Shown piece after piece: positions 9,022 to 17,732 of a stretch of DNA of 64,000 nt (position 1 is the stretch's first letter; each line of letters opens with the position of its first letter). Under the pieces are notes generated by a model that had not been told where the DNA came from, did not search any database, and saw only the letters and a program-made list of their open reading frames with translations. A program made the translations under genes and the position numbers. The stretch is taken from contig NZ_JIAL01000001.1 of the NCBI RefSeq assembly GCF_000688455.1, positions 3,565,001 to 3,629,000 on the forward strand, in the 5' to 3' direction. This DNA comes from Pseudacidobacterium ailaaui (lineage in GTDB: Bacteria > Acidobacteriota > Terriglobia > Terriglobales > Acidobacteriaceae).

Positions 9022-9807
9022 CTATCTCCCCCACATTCTGGCTACCGTTCGCATGGCATCTGCGGAGCTTGCATTTTCATCTCGCAGCGACTCACCCGTC
9101 AGCGCCAGAAATGCACCTTCCAGGGAATCGCTTCCGGTCCTGTCTTTCAGCTCGGCCGCAGTTCCCTGGGCAATGATCCTGCCATGATCAATAATCGCGA
9201 TTCGATGGGCCACGCGGTCGGCCTCATCCATGTAATGCGTAGTAAGAAAGACCGTGGTCTTCTCGGTCTCATTCATCTTTTTCACGTGCGTCCAGAGCTG
9301 GTTGCGGCTCTGTGGATCCAACCCGAGCGTCGGTTCATCCAGAAAAAGGATTTTAGGCGTATGCAGAAGTCCGCGGGCAATTTCCAGGCGGCGCTTCATT
9401 CCTCCGGAGAATTGTTTTACAAAATCATTGCGCCTGTCCCATAGTTCAAACTGTTTCAGCAACCTTTCGATGCGCTCCGCCCGGACCTTGCGCGGCACAT
9501 GGTAAAGGATGCCATGCAGCTCCATATTCTCGTAGGCGGTCTGCTCCCCATCCAGGCTTGGGTCCTGAAAGACGATCCCAAAACGCTTTCTGGCTTCCTT
9601 CTGTTGCCGAGCGGGATCCAGACCGTCCAGTTCAATTTTGCCGCTGGTTGGCTGCAGCAACGTTGTCAGCATCTTGATGGTCGTCGTCTTGCCCGCCCCA
9701 TTTGGCCCCAGAAAGGCAAAAATCTCTCCCTGCTGCACTTCAAAGGAAACGTCCTGGACGGCAGTAAATTCTCCAAAGGTTTTTACCAGATTCTGCACCC
9801 GGATCAT
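9022..9807 (-). CDS. ABC transporter ATP-binding protein (DrrA-like)
   Basis: The ATPase subunit of an ABC exporter. Walker A is GPNGAGKTT at about residues 34-42, the signature is FSGGMKRRLEIARG and Walker B is ILFLDEPTLGLDP, followed by the switch histidine in TTHYMDEAD. It begins with MIRVQNLVKTFG; an ATG with a GGAGAAG ribosome binding site supports this start over the in-frame upstream codon at 9831. It is the first gene of a three-gene operon (ATPase, permease, TetR). Confidence 0.93.
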   Translation of the reverse strand: MIRVQNLVKTFGEFTAVQDVSFEVQQGEIFAFLGPNGAGKTTTIKMLTTLLQPTSGKIELDGLDPARQQKEARKRFGIVFQDPSLDGEQTAYENMELHGILYHVPRKVRAERIERLLKQFELWDRRNDFVKQFSGGMKRRLEIARGLLHTPKILFLDEPTLGLDPQSRNQLWTHVKKMNETEKTTVFLTTHYMDEADRVAHRIAIIDHGRIIAQGTAAELKDRTGSDSLEGAFLALTGESLRDENASSADAMRTVARMWGR

Positions 9808-9830
9808 AAGCGCTCTTCTCCGTCGATTCA

Positions 9831-9860
9831 ATACTGAACGGTTTAGTTTAGTTTTGTCAA
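9831..9860 (-). promoter_or_regulatory. promoter of the ABC-TetR operon with embedded palindromic operator candidate
   Basis: On the minus strand a perfect TTGACA (9855-9860) stands 18 bases from CAGTAT (9831-9836). Bases 9833-9847 form a near-perfect palindrome, ACTnAACnGTTnAGT, that fills the spacer and overlaps the -10. A repressor bound there would block RNA polymerase, as expected for the TetR protein encoded at the end of the operon. The pairing of regulator and site is inferred from position. Confidence 0.65.
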
Positions 9861-9918
9861 CCCTGGGTCCGCTTTAGAGTTTGGGCCGCGCAGCGTATCC
9901 TGAAAGAGAGTCGACGTC

Positions 9919-11478
9919 ATGATTGCGGACCATCGCTCCATCTGTCTTCAGAAAAGGAACCGTACCCTGCCGAAGGCGGCCGATACGGCAAAATGCAAAC
10001 TATGGGCGCAATTTCTGCAATTGGCCTGCCTCATCATCCTCTTTCTCTGCACGATGGATGCGCATGGCCACGTTGGCAGTCCGGATATCTATGCGCAAGG
10101 CGAGGCTGGCCCATATCAATTATTTGTTGTCATCCGCCCTCCGCTGACTTTTCCGGGGGTAGCTGAAATCCAGGTAAGGGCGCAGACCTCAGGCATTGAG
10201 GGCATCACGGCCGCTCCCATGCTGCTCTCTGGCGAGGCGTCCAGTCACCCGTCCGTCTCTGAAGTACTGACAAAGTCCTCTAACGATGCCCAGTTCTTCA
10301 CTGGAAAGCTTTGGATCATGGCTACTGGATCGTGGCAGGTGCGTCTGGTGGCCCATGGTGCTCAGGGCGAAGGTGCATTTTCTGTGCCTCTTCCGGCAAC
10401 CGGCGTGGGCACACGCAAAATCTCATGGGGCCTGGTTTTTCTGCTCGTTGCCCTAGCGTCCGCACTGATCATGGGAATTTTTAGCATCATCACAGCGGCC
10501 GTGCGTGATACACAGGTCCAGCCAGACAAAGTCCCGGCGGCACGAAGAACCCGCGCCTACATTGCCATAGCAGCGACGGTCCTCGTGCTGTCTTCCGGTG
10601 TAGCGGTGGGCGGAATGTGGTGGCGCGCTGAGGCCGCAAACGATTCGTCCTATTTGTATCAACCGCTCGCGATGCAAGCGGTTGTACGATCAGGATCTGT
10701 GCTTGATCTGCGCCTGAAAAGCCAGGGCTGGCTTTCTGCGCATAAGCTGGATGATTTTGTTCCCGATCACAATCATCTGATGCACCTCTATGCGATTCGC
10801 TGGCCGGCAATGGATGTGGTGTATCATGTGCACCCGCAGCAGACCACTCCCGGTGACTTTCAATTCAGGCTGCCGAACATGCCCGCGGGCACCTATCGCC
10901 TGTATGCTGACGTCGTCCATGCCAATGGCTTTCCAGAGACGCTGGTTTCCACCATCACGATACCGGAGATTTATGGAAGGCCGCTCTCTGGTGATGACTC
11001 CATGGGAGAGGCCCGTCCAGTTGGTATGGAAAAGGTAACTGTTTATCAGTTGCCTGATGGGTACACGATGGTCTGGAAGCGTCAGGCAGTGTTAAAGGCA
11101 AACACGGCTGAAGACTTTACCTTTGAGCTTCTCGACCCTCAGGGCCGCGCTCCGAAAGACATGGACCTCTATATGGGTATGGGCGGACACGCTGCGTTTG
11201 TGAAGACGGACGGTACCGTCTTTGCGCATATTCATCCCTCAGGAACGGTTTCCATGGCCGCGTTCATGATGGCCGAAGCGCAAAATCCCAAAAGCATGGA
11301 CCATTCAAAAATGACGATGGACGACATGCCAGGAATGGACATGGGCAAGGAGGAGACCGTCCCGAATACTGTCAGCTTTCCGTATGGGTTCCCCCGCCCG
11401 GGAGATTACCGCATTTTCGTGCAGATGAAGCACGGAAATACCATTGAGACAGCAGCCTTCGATGCTGTGGTCCAGTAA
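9919..11478 (+). CDS. membrane-anchored protein with His/Met-rich C-terminus, possibly metal binding
   Basis: A 519-residue protein with a hydrophobic N-terminal segment (about residues 35-50) and two further membrane segments (ISWGLVFLLVALASALIMG and YIAIAATVLVLSSGVAVGG) separated by a short basic loop. The N-terminal periplasmic part resembles immunoglobulin-like FixH/YtkA-type folds. The C-terminal part has many His and Met residues (HNHLMHLYAI, VVYHVHPQ, MGMGGHAAF, FAHIHPSG) and a flexible MDHSKMTMDDMPGMDMGK tract typical of copper-handling proteins. A role in periplasmic copper binding or delivery is an inference from composition. No obvious operon partner is present. Confidence 0.7.
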   Translation: MIADHRSICLQKRNRTLPKAADTAKCKLWAQFLQLACLIILFLCTMDAHGHVGSPDIYAQGEAGPYQLFVVIRPPLTFPGVAEIQVRAQTSGIEGITAAPMLLSGEASSHPSVSEVLTKSSNDAQFFTGKLWIMATGSWQVRLVAHGAQGEGAFSVPLPATGVGTRKISWGLVFLLVALASALIMGIFSIITAAVRDTQVQPDKVPAARRTRAYIAIAATVLVLSSGVAVGGMWWRAEAANDSSYLYQPLAMQAVVRSGSVLDLRLKSQGWLSAHKLDDFVPDHNHLMHLYAIRWPAMDVVYHVHPQQTTPGDFQFRLPNMPAGTYRLYADVVHANGFPETLVSTITIPEIYGRPLSGDDSMGEARPVGMEKVTVYQLPDGYTMVWKRQAVLKANTAEDFTFELLDPQGRAPKDMDLYMGMGGHAAFVKTDGTVFAHIHPSGTVSMAAFMMAEAQNPKSMDHSKMTMDDMPGMDMGKEETVPNTVSFPYGFPRPGDYRIFVQMKHGNTIETAAFDAVVQ

Positions 11479-11502
11479 GGGGCAAACCCGGGACTGCATG
11501 GA

Positions 11503-12378
11503 TTACTGGGGCTTTTGCGGACTAGAGGGTTGCTGCTGGCTGTCATCCCCCTTGCCGATTTCCTGCCCGCCATAGGTGATTTTTACCGACGAACCGAAAC
11601 GCTTGTAGTTCGTATATTTCACCGTTTCACGGATATGCACATCCTGGCTAAGATATCCATTGCCGCCGGAAAAATGCAGGATGCCCTCTCCACGGGTGTA
11701 AACAGGAAACCAGTATTTGCCATCCACCTGCTCACGGTAAGTGATAAAAGGCGGTGACAGGTCTTCGTGTCCCTTTCGCAGATCATCGGGCACGTTTTTT
11801 CCGTTTGTCACAACAATCTGAAGATCTTTCTGGTCGACCCAGATGCGGCCCTGAAAATACCTTTTGTTTTTTTCGATGACCTTGGGTTTTACGTCAAACA
11901 CAAATGTATCGATCTCATCGATTCTTTGCTTACCAACATAGGAGATGTCATATTGACTTGCTCCCTCCTTGGTCAACACAAAAGGCAGCCGGTGTTCAAT
12001 GTCGTCGTAATCTGCCGGACTCATCATGATGCGGGTAAGTGTACTTTCCGGAGCAAAAACCACTTTCTCATACTTGCGCCCTGTCGGGTCCAGCGTGATG
12101 TCGGTCACCTGGTAGTATTGGCCGTCCGTTTTCCCATCATCGTCAATCGTTTCTACTTTCACACTGCGCTCGTAGGTATAGTTTTCCAGCGCCTTTTGGA
12201 ATTCAGACTCTTTCGCCTCAAAATTATCAATGATTTGCTGGACGGGAACAGCAGGCTGGGAAGGATCGAGTTTCCCAAAGCCGGAATCAAGCGGCATTGA
12301 GGTATAGGAAACCTGCGCGCTGACAGAGGTAGCAGCCAAAAATACGAGGGAAGACAAAAAGGCAAAGCGGGGCGGCAT
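11503..12378 (-). CDS. secreted conserved hypothetical protein (possible LolA-like fold)
   Basis: A 291-residue exported protein. The chosen start (MPPRFAFLSSLVFLAATSVSAQ) gives a textbook signal peptide with an AxA-type cleavage site, and a GGAG lies upstream; the open frame extends to 12462 but the added residues lack signal character. The mature part is beta-strand rich, with repeated stretches such as GRKYEKVVF, RIWVDQKDLQIV and YWFPVYTRGEG, reminiscent of outer-membrane lipoprotein-sorting folds. It ends in a Gln/Pro/Ser tail. No function is assigned. Confidence 0.72.
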   Translation of the reverse strand: MPPRFAFLSSLVFLAATSVSAQVSYTSMPLDSGFGKLDPSQPAVPVQQIIDNFEAKESEFQKALENYTYERSVKVETIDDDGKTDGQYYQVTDITLDPTGRKYEKVVFAPESTLTRIMMSPADYDDIEHRLPFVLTKEGASQYDISYVGKQRIDEIDTFVFDVKPKVIEKNKRYFQGRIWVDQKDLQIVVTNGKNVPDDLRKGHEDLSPPFITYREQVDGKYWFPVYTRGEGILHFSGGNGYLSQDVHIRETVKYTNYKRFGSSVKITYGGQEIGKGDDSQQQPSSPQKPQ

Positions 12379-12460
12379 CACGGAAGCATCTCCATTACTA
12401 GGATAGACGCTGAAGCGCGCAAAGGGGCGCACAGAGAGGCTACTATGTTTAAGGAGCGTC

Positions 12461-13006
12461 ATGTCATCCCATCCTCTCTATCGCAGAAAGCTGCCGCTGG
12501 ATGAAGCTGGCCTGTATGAATACGCCATCAGCGCCCTGGGTCGTCGGATGCGCACAGTGGCCGAACTCAAGCGCCTGATGCGCAGCCGCGTGGAAGAGGG
12601 CGAGTCTGGCGAAGCAAAGCTTCGCGCTGTTATTGAGCGGCTGAAAGCGCAGCGCTATCTGGACGATACGGATTTTGCCACAGAATACGCCCGACTGCGA
12701 CAGGAAAATTCCAGTTTCGGCAAGCGCCGCGTGCGCCTGGACCTTGCCCAAAGAGGCATCCATGCAGATGTTATTGCTCGCACTCTCGATGCTGCCTACG
12801 AAAACGTGAATGAAGAAGAATTGGCGCGCAGACATCTAGAGCGCAAGCGCGTCCGCAAGCCTGGTAATGAAAAAGAGGCGGCCAGGATCATGAGAATGCT
12901 CATCCGGGCAGGCTTTTCTTCCAGCACAATTTTTAAAATCCTGAAAAACTGGGCGGTGGATGAGGACCTTCTCTCCCGGCTGGATAACACGGCTGAAAAT
13001 GATTAG
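12461..13006 (+). CDS. recX: regulatory protein RecX
   Basis: A 181-residue RecX homologue. RecX binds RecA filaments and inhibits strand exchange and ATPase activity. Characteristic segments are YAISALGRRMRTVAELKRLM at the N-terminus, RYLDDTDFATEYARLR and FGKRRVRLDLAQRGI; the three-helix repeats extend to the C-terminus. AAGGAG lies 4 bases before the ATG. recA is not next to it in this window, so this is a stand-alone recX. Confidence 0.88.
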   Translation: MSSHPLYRRKLPLDEAGLYEYAISALGRRMRTVAELKRLMRSRVEEGESGEAKLRAVIERLKAQRYLDDTDFATEYARLRQENSSFGKRRVRLDLAQRGIHADVIARTLDAAYENVNEEELARRHLERKRVRKPGNEKEAARIMRMLIRAGFSSSTIFKILKNWAVDEDLLSRLDNTAEND

Positions 13007-13016
13007 CTGATGCAGG

Positions 13017-14252
13017 TCAGCGCAATACCAGCAGGCTTAAGAGCAAGGACACCGGCATCAGCAGTGCTCCAGCCTTCAGGAATTGGCCCGGGGTGATTTC
13101 AACCTTTTCTCTCCGCAACGCAATCAGCCAGAGAATCGTGGCCAAAGAACCCGTCACAGAAAGATTCGGCCCCAGGTCAATCCCGATCAATGCTGCGTGT
13201 ATCAGCATCCCCGGACTACGCAATTGCTGCAGCGCCGTCCCGCTGGCCAGCCCCACCGGAAGGTTATTCATGATATTGGAAAGCAAAGCCACGGAACTTC
13301 CGGCAACCAGTTTTCCCCACCCATCCGGAAGCTGCATGAGCCAGTTGAGACCACGCTGCGTCATGGAAAGCATCCCTGCCTGGTTCAGTGCCTCCACAAT
13401 CGTAAACAGTCCGGCAACCAGCAGCAGCACACTCCAGGAAACACTCTTCACAATGGTCGCCGGAGCTTTTCGATCGCGCAATGCAAGAAGCCCCAGGGCC
13501 AGACCTCCCACTGCACATGTCGGAGCGCCAAGAGGCCGCCCGAATCCGGAGGCCATCAGGAGTGCCAACCCAGCGATGCAAATGCATGCGAGCGTCATCC
13601 GCCCTCCGCCAGACAGCTCCATACGCTGCGTCAATGGCGCAACCTGTTCTTGTAGGTCTTTTTTCTCTATGATGCGCAGAATACAATATGTAACAATAAT
13701 GGATACAATTGAAGGCAACAGAAACATGCGCAGCCAGGGCAGGAGTGCAGGCAGCTTTTTGCCGAAAATCACCAGATTGGCCGGGTTCGAAATTGGCAGC
13801 ACAAAACTTGCCGCATTCGCGATAAAAGCGCAGCTCAGCAGGTAAGGCCTCGGCTCTACCCGTGCGCGCCGCACCGCTGCCAACACTGCGGGGGTCAGCA
13901 CAACAGCCGTAGCATCGTTGGAAAGAAGGACCGTGACCACGGTGCCAGCCAGATACATCAGAAGAAACAGCCGCTTGGCAGAGCGATCTGCATGTTGCAC
14001 GGCGATACCGGCCACCCAGTCAAACACACCCTCGTAGCGGGCCATCTCTGCCAGCAACATCATACCGGTCAGAAAGAGATAGACATCCAACCCTTCATAT
14101 ACTGCTTGGATTGCGTTCCGCCAGGATAAAAGCCCTGTCACTACCAGCAGCAGCGCCCCACCGCAGACCCAGACATATTCCGCAATCCTCTTGGGCCGCA
14201 ACAGCATGAGAACGATACTGGCCAGACAAATACCCCATACAAGAAAAACCAT
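13017..14252 (-). CDS. ArsB/SLC13-type anion (arsenite-like) transporter
   Basis: A membrane protein of about 411 residues with 10-12 hydrophobic segments, of the ArsB/NhaD/SLC13 superfamily. Diagnostic segments are LLSNDATAVVLTPAVLAA and SFVLPISNPANLVIF, the two conserved hairpin-like motifs around substrate and cation. A second repeat motif occurs near GSSVALLSNIMNNLPVGL. Arsenite efflux is one option, but no ArsR or ArsC gene is adjacent and ion specificity cannot be read from sequence. The start is the ATG of MVFLVWGICLA; a TTG two codons upstream is also possible. It lies 13 bases downstream of ligD on the same strand and may be its last co-transcribed gene. Confidence 0.8.
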   Translation of the reverse strand: MVFLVWGICLASIVLMLLRPKRIAEYVWVCGGALLLVVTGLLSWRNAIQAVYEGLDVYLFLTGMMLLAEMARYEGVFDWVAGIAVQHADRSAKRLFLLMYLAGTVVTVLLSNDATAVVLTPAVLAAVRRARVEPRPYLLSCAFIANAASFVLPISNPANLVIFGKKLPALLPWLRMFLLPSIVSIIVTYCILRIIEKKDLQEQVAPLTQRMELSGGGRMTLACICIAGLALLMASGFGRPLGAPTCAVGGLALGLLALRDRKAPATIVKSVSWSVLLLVAGLFTIVEALNQAGMLSMTQRGLNWLMQLPDGWGKLVAGSSVALLSNIMNNLPVGLASGTALQQLRSPGMLIHAALIGIDLGPNLSVTGSLATILWLIALRREKVEITPGQFLKAGALLMPVSLLLSLLVLR

Positions 14253-14265
14253 CCGCAAGATTTCC

Positions 14266-16995
14266 TTATGTTGATTTCGGGGCCAGAGAAGCTGCTGCCC
14301 GTATCGCTTTCTTTGTCAATGGCTGCTTTAACGTCAAAAGCTCGGCCCAGGGGTCCTGTTCCAAGCGCTTTTTCCATTGCCTGAAGCTGGCCACGGTCAC
14401 ATCTTCCGGATTGCCTTTCCCGATTTCATCCCACCGCAGTGGAAGGGCCACACGCACGCCTTTTCTGGCCCGCGGAGACCACGCAGCAACCGCGGTGGCC
14501 CCGCGCTCATTGCGCAGGTAATCCAGGAAAATGCGCCCACGGCGCGCCGATTTTGTCATTCTTGTCAGATATCGATCCGGCCGCCATTGCTCAAGCGCCA
14601 GCACAACATTGTGCGTAAACCTTTTCACTTCTGCCCATTCGTGGTCGGGAAGGATGGGTGCAACCACATGCAGTCCTTTCCCCCCAGTCGATTTTACGAA
14701 TGCAGTTAGCCCCAGTTCTTTGAGTACATCGCGGACCTCACAAGCGCTCTCCACCACCACCTTCCAGTCGACAGCGGGACCAGGATCGAGGTCGAAGATG
14801 ATTCTGTCCGGCATTTCCAGCGAGCTGTTTTGCGAACCCCAGGGATGGACTTCGAGCACCCCCATCTGCGCCAGTCCCGTGAGTCCCTCTTTTCCGGAAA
14901 TGGTGAGATATGGCTGTAGGCTTCCCTTCTTTCCTGGCACATCTACACGATCCATTCCTCGTGGCAACCCGGACCCGATATGCTTCTGGAAAAAGCATGG
15001 CTTGCCGCTGCCCTCTGGACAACGCACAATGCTCAGGGGCCGGTTTACGATATGGGGAAGAAGATGCTCGGCCACGGCCTCGTAATATTCCGCCAGTTGC
15101 CGTTTGGTCAGGCCAGTTTCTTCGTCGAGTAGCTTGTCTGGATGTGTCAGGTGGACCATGGCAGCGGCAGACTTCCTTTCCTTACCGTGGCCGGCATCCG
15201 ATGCGACTTCACCAGAAGTTCCTGAGGTTTTGTGATCTTCTTTGGCACGACGCGATGGGATGGTTGCTTGTGAAACCCTTGGGATGGCGGCCATATTTTC
15301 GCGCTGCACCTCTTCTGCCGGTTTGTCCTCTCTCAGTCCCTGAAAAGAGGCCTGTCTGACGCGATGGTCCCCTGTCCAGGTAGCAAACTGCACAGCCGCT
15401 ACGAGTTCAGGTCTGACCCAGACAGCACCTTTGCTCTCCTCGCGATGAATTCCCTGAAATGGCGTCTTTGCCTGTCGCAGGGGATCCAGCTGTTTTCGCA
15501 GTGCCCGTCTTGAAGCCTGGGTAAACCCAGTGCCTGTACGGCCGGCATAAAGCAATTTGCCGTCTTGAAAATAGCCTAGAAGTAATGAGCCGATTCCATG
15601 GCTTCCATCTGAGGACGGCGTAAATCCTCCGATGACAAACTCCTGTTGCAGAACGCACTTTGCTTTCACCCAGTTTTTACCGCGAGCAGATTCGTATTCT
15701 GATGCAGCCAGTTTGGAGATGATCCCTTCAGCGCCGAGCTTGCAGGCGTGGCGGAAGGCCTCATCGCCGTTTCCACGGATGTGCTCAGAATAAAGAATCG
15801 TATCGCTTTGCGGCATTTCATCCAGCAACGCCTTCAGCAGGACCTTTCGCCGTTCGAGCGGAAGACGGCGTAAATTGTGGCCATCCAGATGAAGAAGATC
15901 AAAAGCAAAGTATTTCAACCGGGCCAGCTTTTGTTCCTCCAGAGCTTTCTGAAGTCCAGCAAAACTGCTCTTCCCGGAGGAATCCAGCACGACTGCCTCG
16001 CCGTCCACCAATGCTGTTTTAACTGGCAGCCGGGCGGCCTCTCCGGCAAGGCCCGAAAAGCGATGTGTCCAGTCCAGACCTTTGCGCGTGAGTGTCTGCA
16101 CGCTTCGTTTGCCGTTCCCGCGCTGTTCAATGCGAAGCTGAATGCGGTAGCCGTCCAGTTTTAATTCATGCAGCCACTGTTCACCACGAGGTGGATCGGC
16201 TACCGGAGCCGCTAGTTGTGGGGAGATGAACCTGGGAAGGGCCTCACGGGGAACGTCACGCAAAGCACTTTCTCTGCGCGAAGCCGCCAACGCTTCGCTC
16301 CGCAAACGGGCCGGCCGCGAACGGTTTGGTCTTAGTCTGGATGGCTTGCTCTGCCAAATATGATCTTCTTGTGCAGCAATCTCCTCGATACTGCGACCAG
16401 TAATCACACTGTTCGGTGCGGTCTCCGTAATCGGAGGGTCTTCGGCAGAGGCTTCATATTCGTCATGCTCTTTCATCAGTAGCCAGTTCGGTTTGGATTC
16501 GTGCGAAGCGCGGCCACCCATTCGGACCAGTGTCCACTTCCCTTTGAGTTTTTTCCCATAGAGAATAAACTTCAACCGCCCCTTTTTTAACCCCTCATCC
16601 ACGTCTTCCCCGGGCTGTGGCTGCCAGCTTCCCTGGTCCCATACCATCACCGTTCCCCCGCCATACTGGCCTTTGGGGATCGTGCCTTCAAAGCCGCCAT
16701 ATTCGATGGGATGGTCTTCCACCTCAACTGCCAGACGTTTGTTTCTGGTGGAATAGCTTGGTCCTTTTGCCACAGCCCAGCTCTTCAAAACACCGCGCCA
16801 GCCTAGCCGGAAATCATAGTGCAGACGTGCGGCGTCATGTTTCTGCACCACAAAAGGCAGTTCCGCCGTACTGGTGCTTTGAGCAGCGCCGCTGGGTTCC
16901 GTGGTCAGAGAAAAATCACGCATGGCACGGTAACGCGCCAGTTGCTCGTCCACGGCCCGAGCAGCAGAAACCTGCTTTTTTATGCGTTTCGGCAT
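14266..16995 (-). CDS. ligD: multifunctional non-homologous end-joining DNA ligase LigD
   Basis: A 909-residue LigD with all three modules in the order phosphoesterase, ligase, polymerase. The N-terminal 3'-phosphoesterase (about residues 45-175) has FVVQKHDAARLHYDFRL and FEGTIPKGQYGGG. The ATP-dependent ligase has the nucleotidyl lysine in ELKLDGYRIQLR (about residue 279) and the OB region near GGFTPSSDGSHGIGSLLLGY. The C-terminal AEP primase-polymerase (about residues 630-905) has IFDLDPGPAVDWKVV with the metal-binding aspartates and KSTGGKGLHVV. No ku gene is visible here, although LigD normally works with Ku. It starts 3 bases after the sirtuin stop. Confidence 0.96.
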   Translation of the reverse strand: MPKRIKKQVSAARAVDEQLARYRAMRDFSLTTEPSGAAQSTSTAELPFVVQKHDAARLHYDFRLGWRGVLKSWAVAKGPSYSTRNKRLAVEVEDHPIEYGGFEGTIPKGQYGGGTVMVWDQGSWQPQPGEDVDEGLKKGRLKFILYGKKLKGKWTLVRMGGRASHESKPNWLLMKEHDEYEASAEDPPITETAPNSVITGRSIEEIAAQEDHIWQSKPSRLRPNRSRPARLRSEALAASRRESALRDVPREALPRFISPQLAAPVADPPRGEQWLHELKLDGYRIQLRIEQRGNGKRSVQTLTRKGLDWTHRFSGLAGEAARLPVKTALVDGEAVVLDSSGKSSFAGLQKALEEQKLARLKYFAFDLLHLDGHNLRRLPLERRKVLLKALLDEMPQSDTILYSEHIRGNGDEAFRHACKLGAEGIISKLAASEYESARGKNWVKAKCVLQQEFVIGGFTPSSDGSHGIGSLLLGYFQDGKLLYAGRTGTGFTQASRRALRKQLDPLRQAKTPFQGIHREESKGAVWVRPELVAAVQFATWTGDHRVRQASFQGLREDKPAEEVQRENMAAIPRVSQATIPSRRAKEDHKTSGTSGEVASDAGHGKERKSAAAMVHLTHPDKLLDEETGLTKRQLAEYYEAVAEHLLPHIVNRPLSIVRCPEGSGKPCFFQKHIGSGLPRGMDRVDVPGKKGSLQPYLTISGKEGLTGLAQMGVLEVHPWGSQNSSLEMPDRIIFDLDPGPAVDWKVVVESACEVRDVLKELGLTAFVKSTGGKGLHVVAPILPDHEWAEVKRFTHNVVLALEQWRPDRYLTRMTKSARRGRIFLDYLRNERGATAVAAWSPRARKGVRVALPLRWDEIGKGNPEDVTVASFRQWKKRLEQDPWAELLTLKQPLTKKAIRAAASLAPKST

Positions 16996-16998
16996 GAA

Positions 16999-17724
16999 TT
17001 ATTTTTCTCGCAGGCAATCCGGAAGGACTTCTCCGGCCCTGCCTTGGATGACCTCGGTGAAAGCGGCGGCGTTTGCCGGTAGCTCCGGACCGACATAATA
17101 GGTACGCACCCACGGACCTCTTTGCCGGGCCCAATGCACAAAACTGGCCGCTGGATGCACATTGCCTGATGTGCCGATGACAATCATCACATGGCAGCGG
17201 TCGATTTCATGCATGATGCGGTCCATTCCCAGCGGGCATTCGCCAAACCAGACAATGTGGGGACGTAACCTTGCCCCGCATTTACAGCGGGGAATCACGC
17301 TTTCTGATTCATACAAATTCTGGTCAGGAAAAACGGGCTCGCCGCAATCGTCTTCACAACGCGAAGAAAACAGCTCTCCGTGCATATGGAGAAGATTGCG
17401 TGATCCGGCACGTTCATGCAGATCATCCACATTCTGGGTGCAAAGAAAGAAATTCTGACCCAACCTTGATTCCAGCACGGCCAATGCGTGATGGGCGGGA
17501 TTCGGAACAGCTTGCATCGCCTCGCGGCGGCGCATGGAATAAAACCGCCACACAAGCTCCGGATTCTTCTTCCAGGCCTCGGGAGTAGCAACCTCGTCGA
17601 CTCGATGTCCACTCCACAGACCGTTGCTGTCGCGAAAGGTGGGCAGCCCGCTTTCCGCACTGATACCAGCCCCGGTCAGCACAAACACTCTTTCCTCAGC
17701 ACCGATGTCAATTTTTGCGCTCAT
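16999..17724 (-). CDS. cobB: Sir2-family NAD-dependent protein deacetylase/deacylase
   Basis: A sirtuin of about 241 residues. NAD-binding motifs are VFVLTGAGISAESGLPTFRD and FFLCTQNVDDLHERAGS with the catalytic histidine in LLHMHGEL. The zinc site is CEDDC and CKCGARLRPHIVWFGE. The start MSAKIDIG is an ATG 9 bases after the multicopper oxidase stop; the frame is open further upstream inside that gene, but this start is the natural one. It precedes ligD with a 3-base gap, so coordinated expression with NHEJ is likely. Sirtuins remove acyl groups from lysine using NAD; the target here is unknown. Confidence 0.9.
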   Translation of the reverse strand: MSAKIDIGAEERVFVLTGAGISAESGLPTFRDSNGLWSGHRVDEVATPEAWKKNPELVWRFYSMRRREAMQAVPNPAHHALAVLESRLGQNFFLCTQNVDDLHERAGSRNLLHMHGELFSSRCEDDCGEPVFPDQNLYESESVIPRCKCGARLRPHIVWFGECPLGMDRIMHEIDRCHVMIVIGTSGNVHPAASFVHWARQRGPWVRTYYVGPELPANAAAFTEVIQGRAGEVLPDCLREK

Positions 17725-17732
17725 CGCATCAA

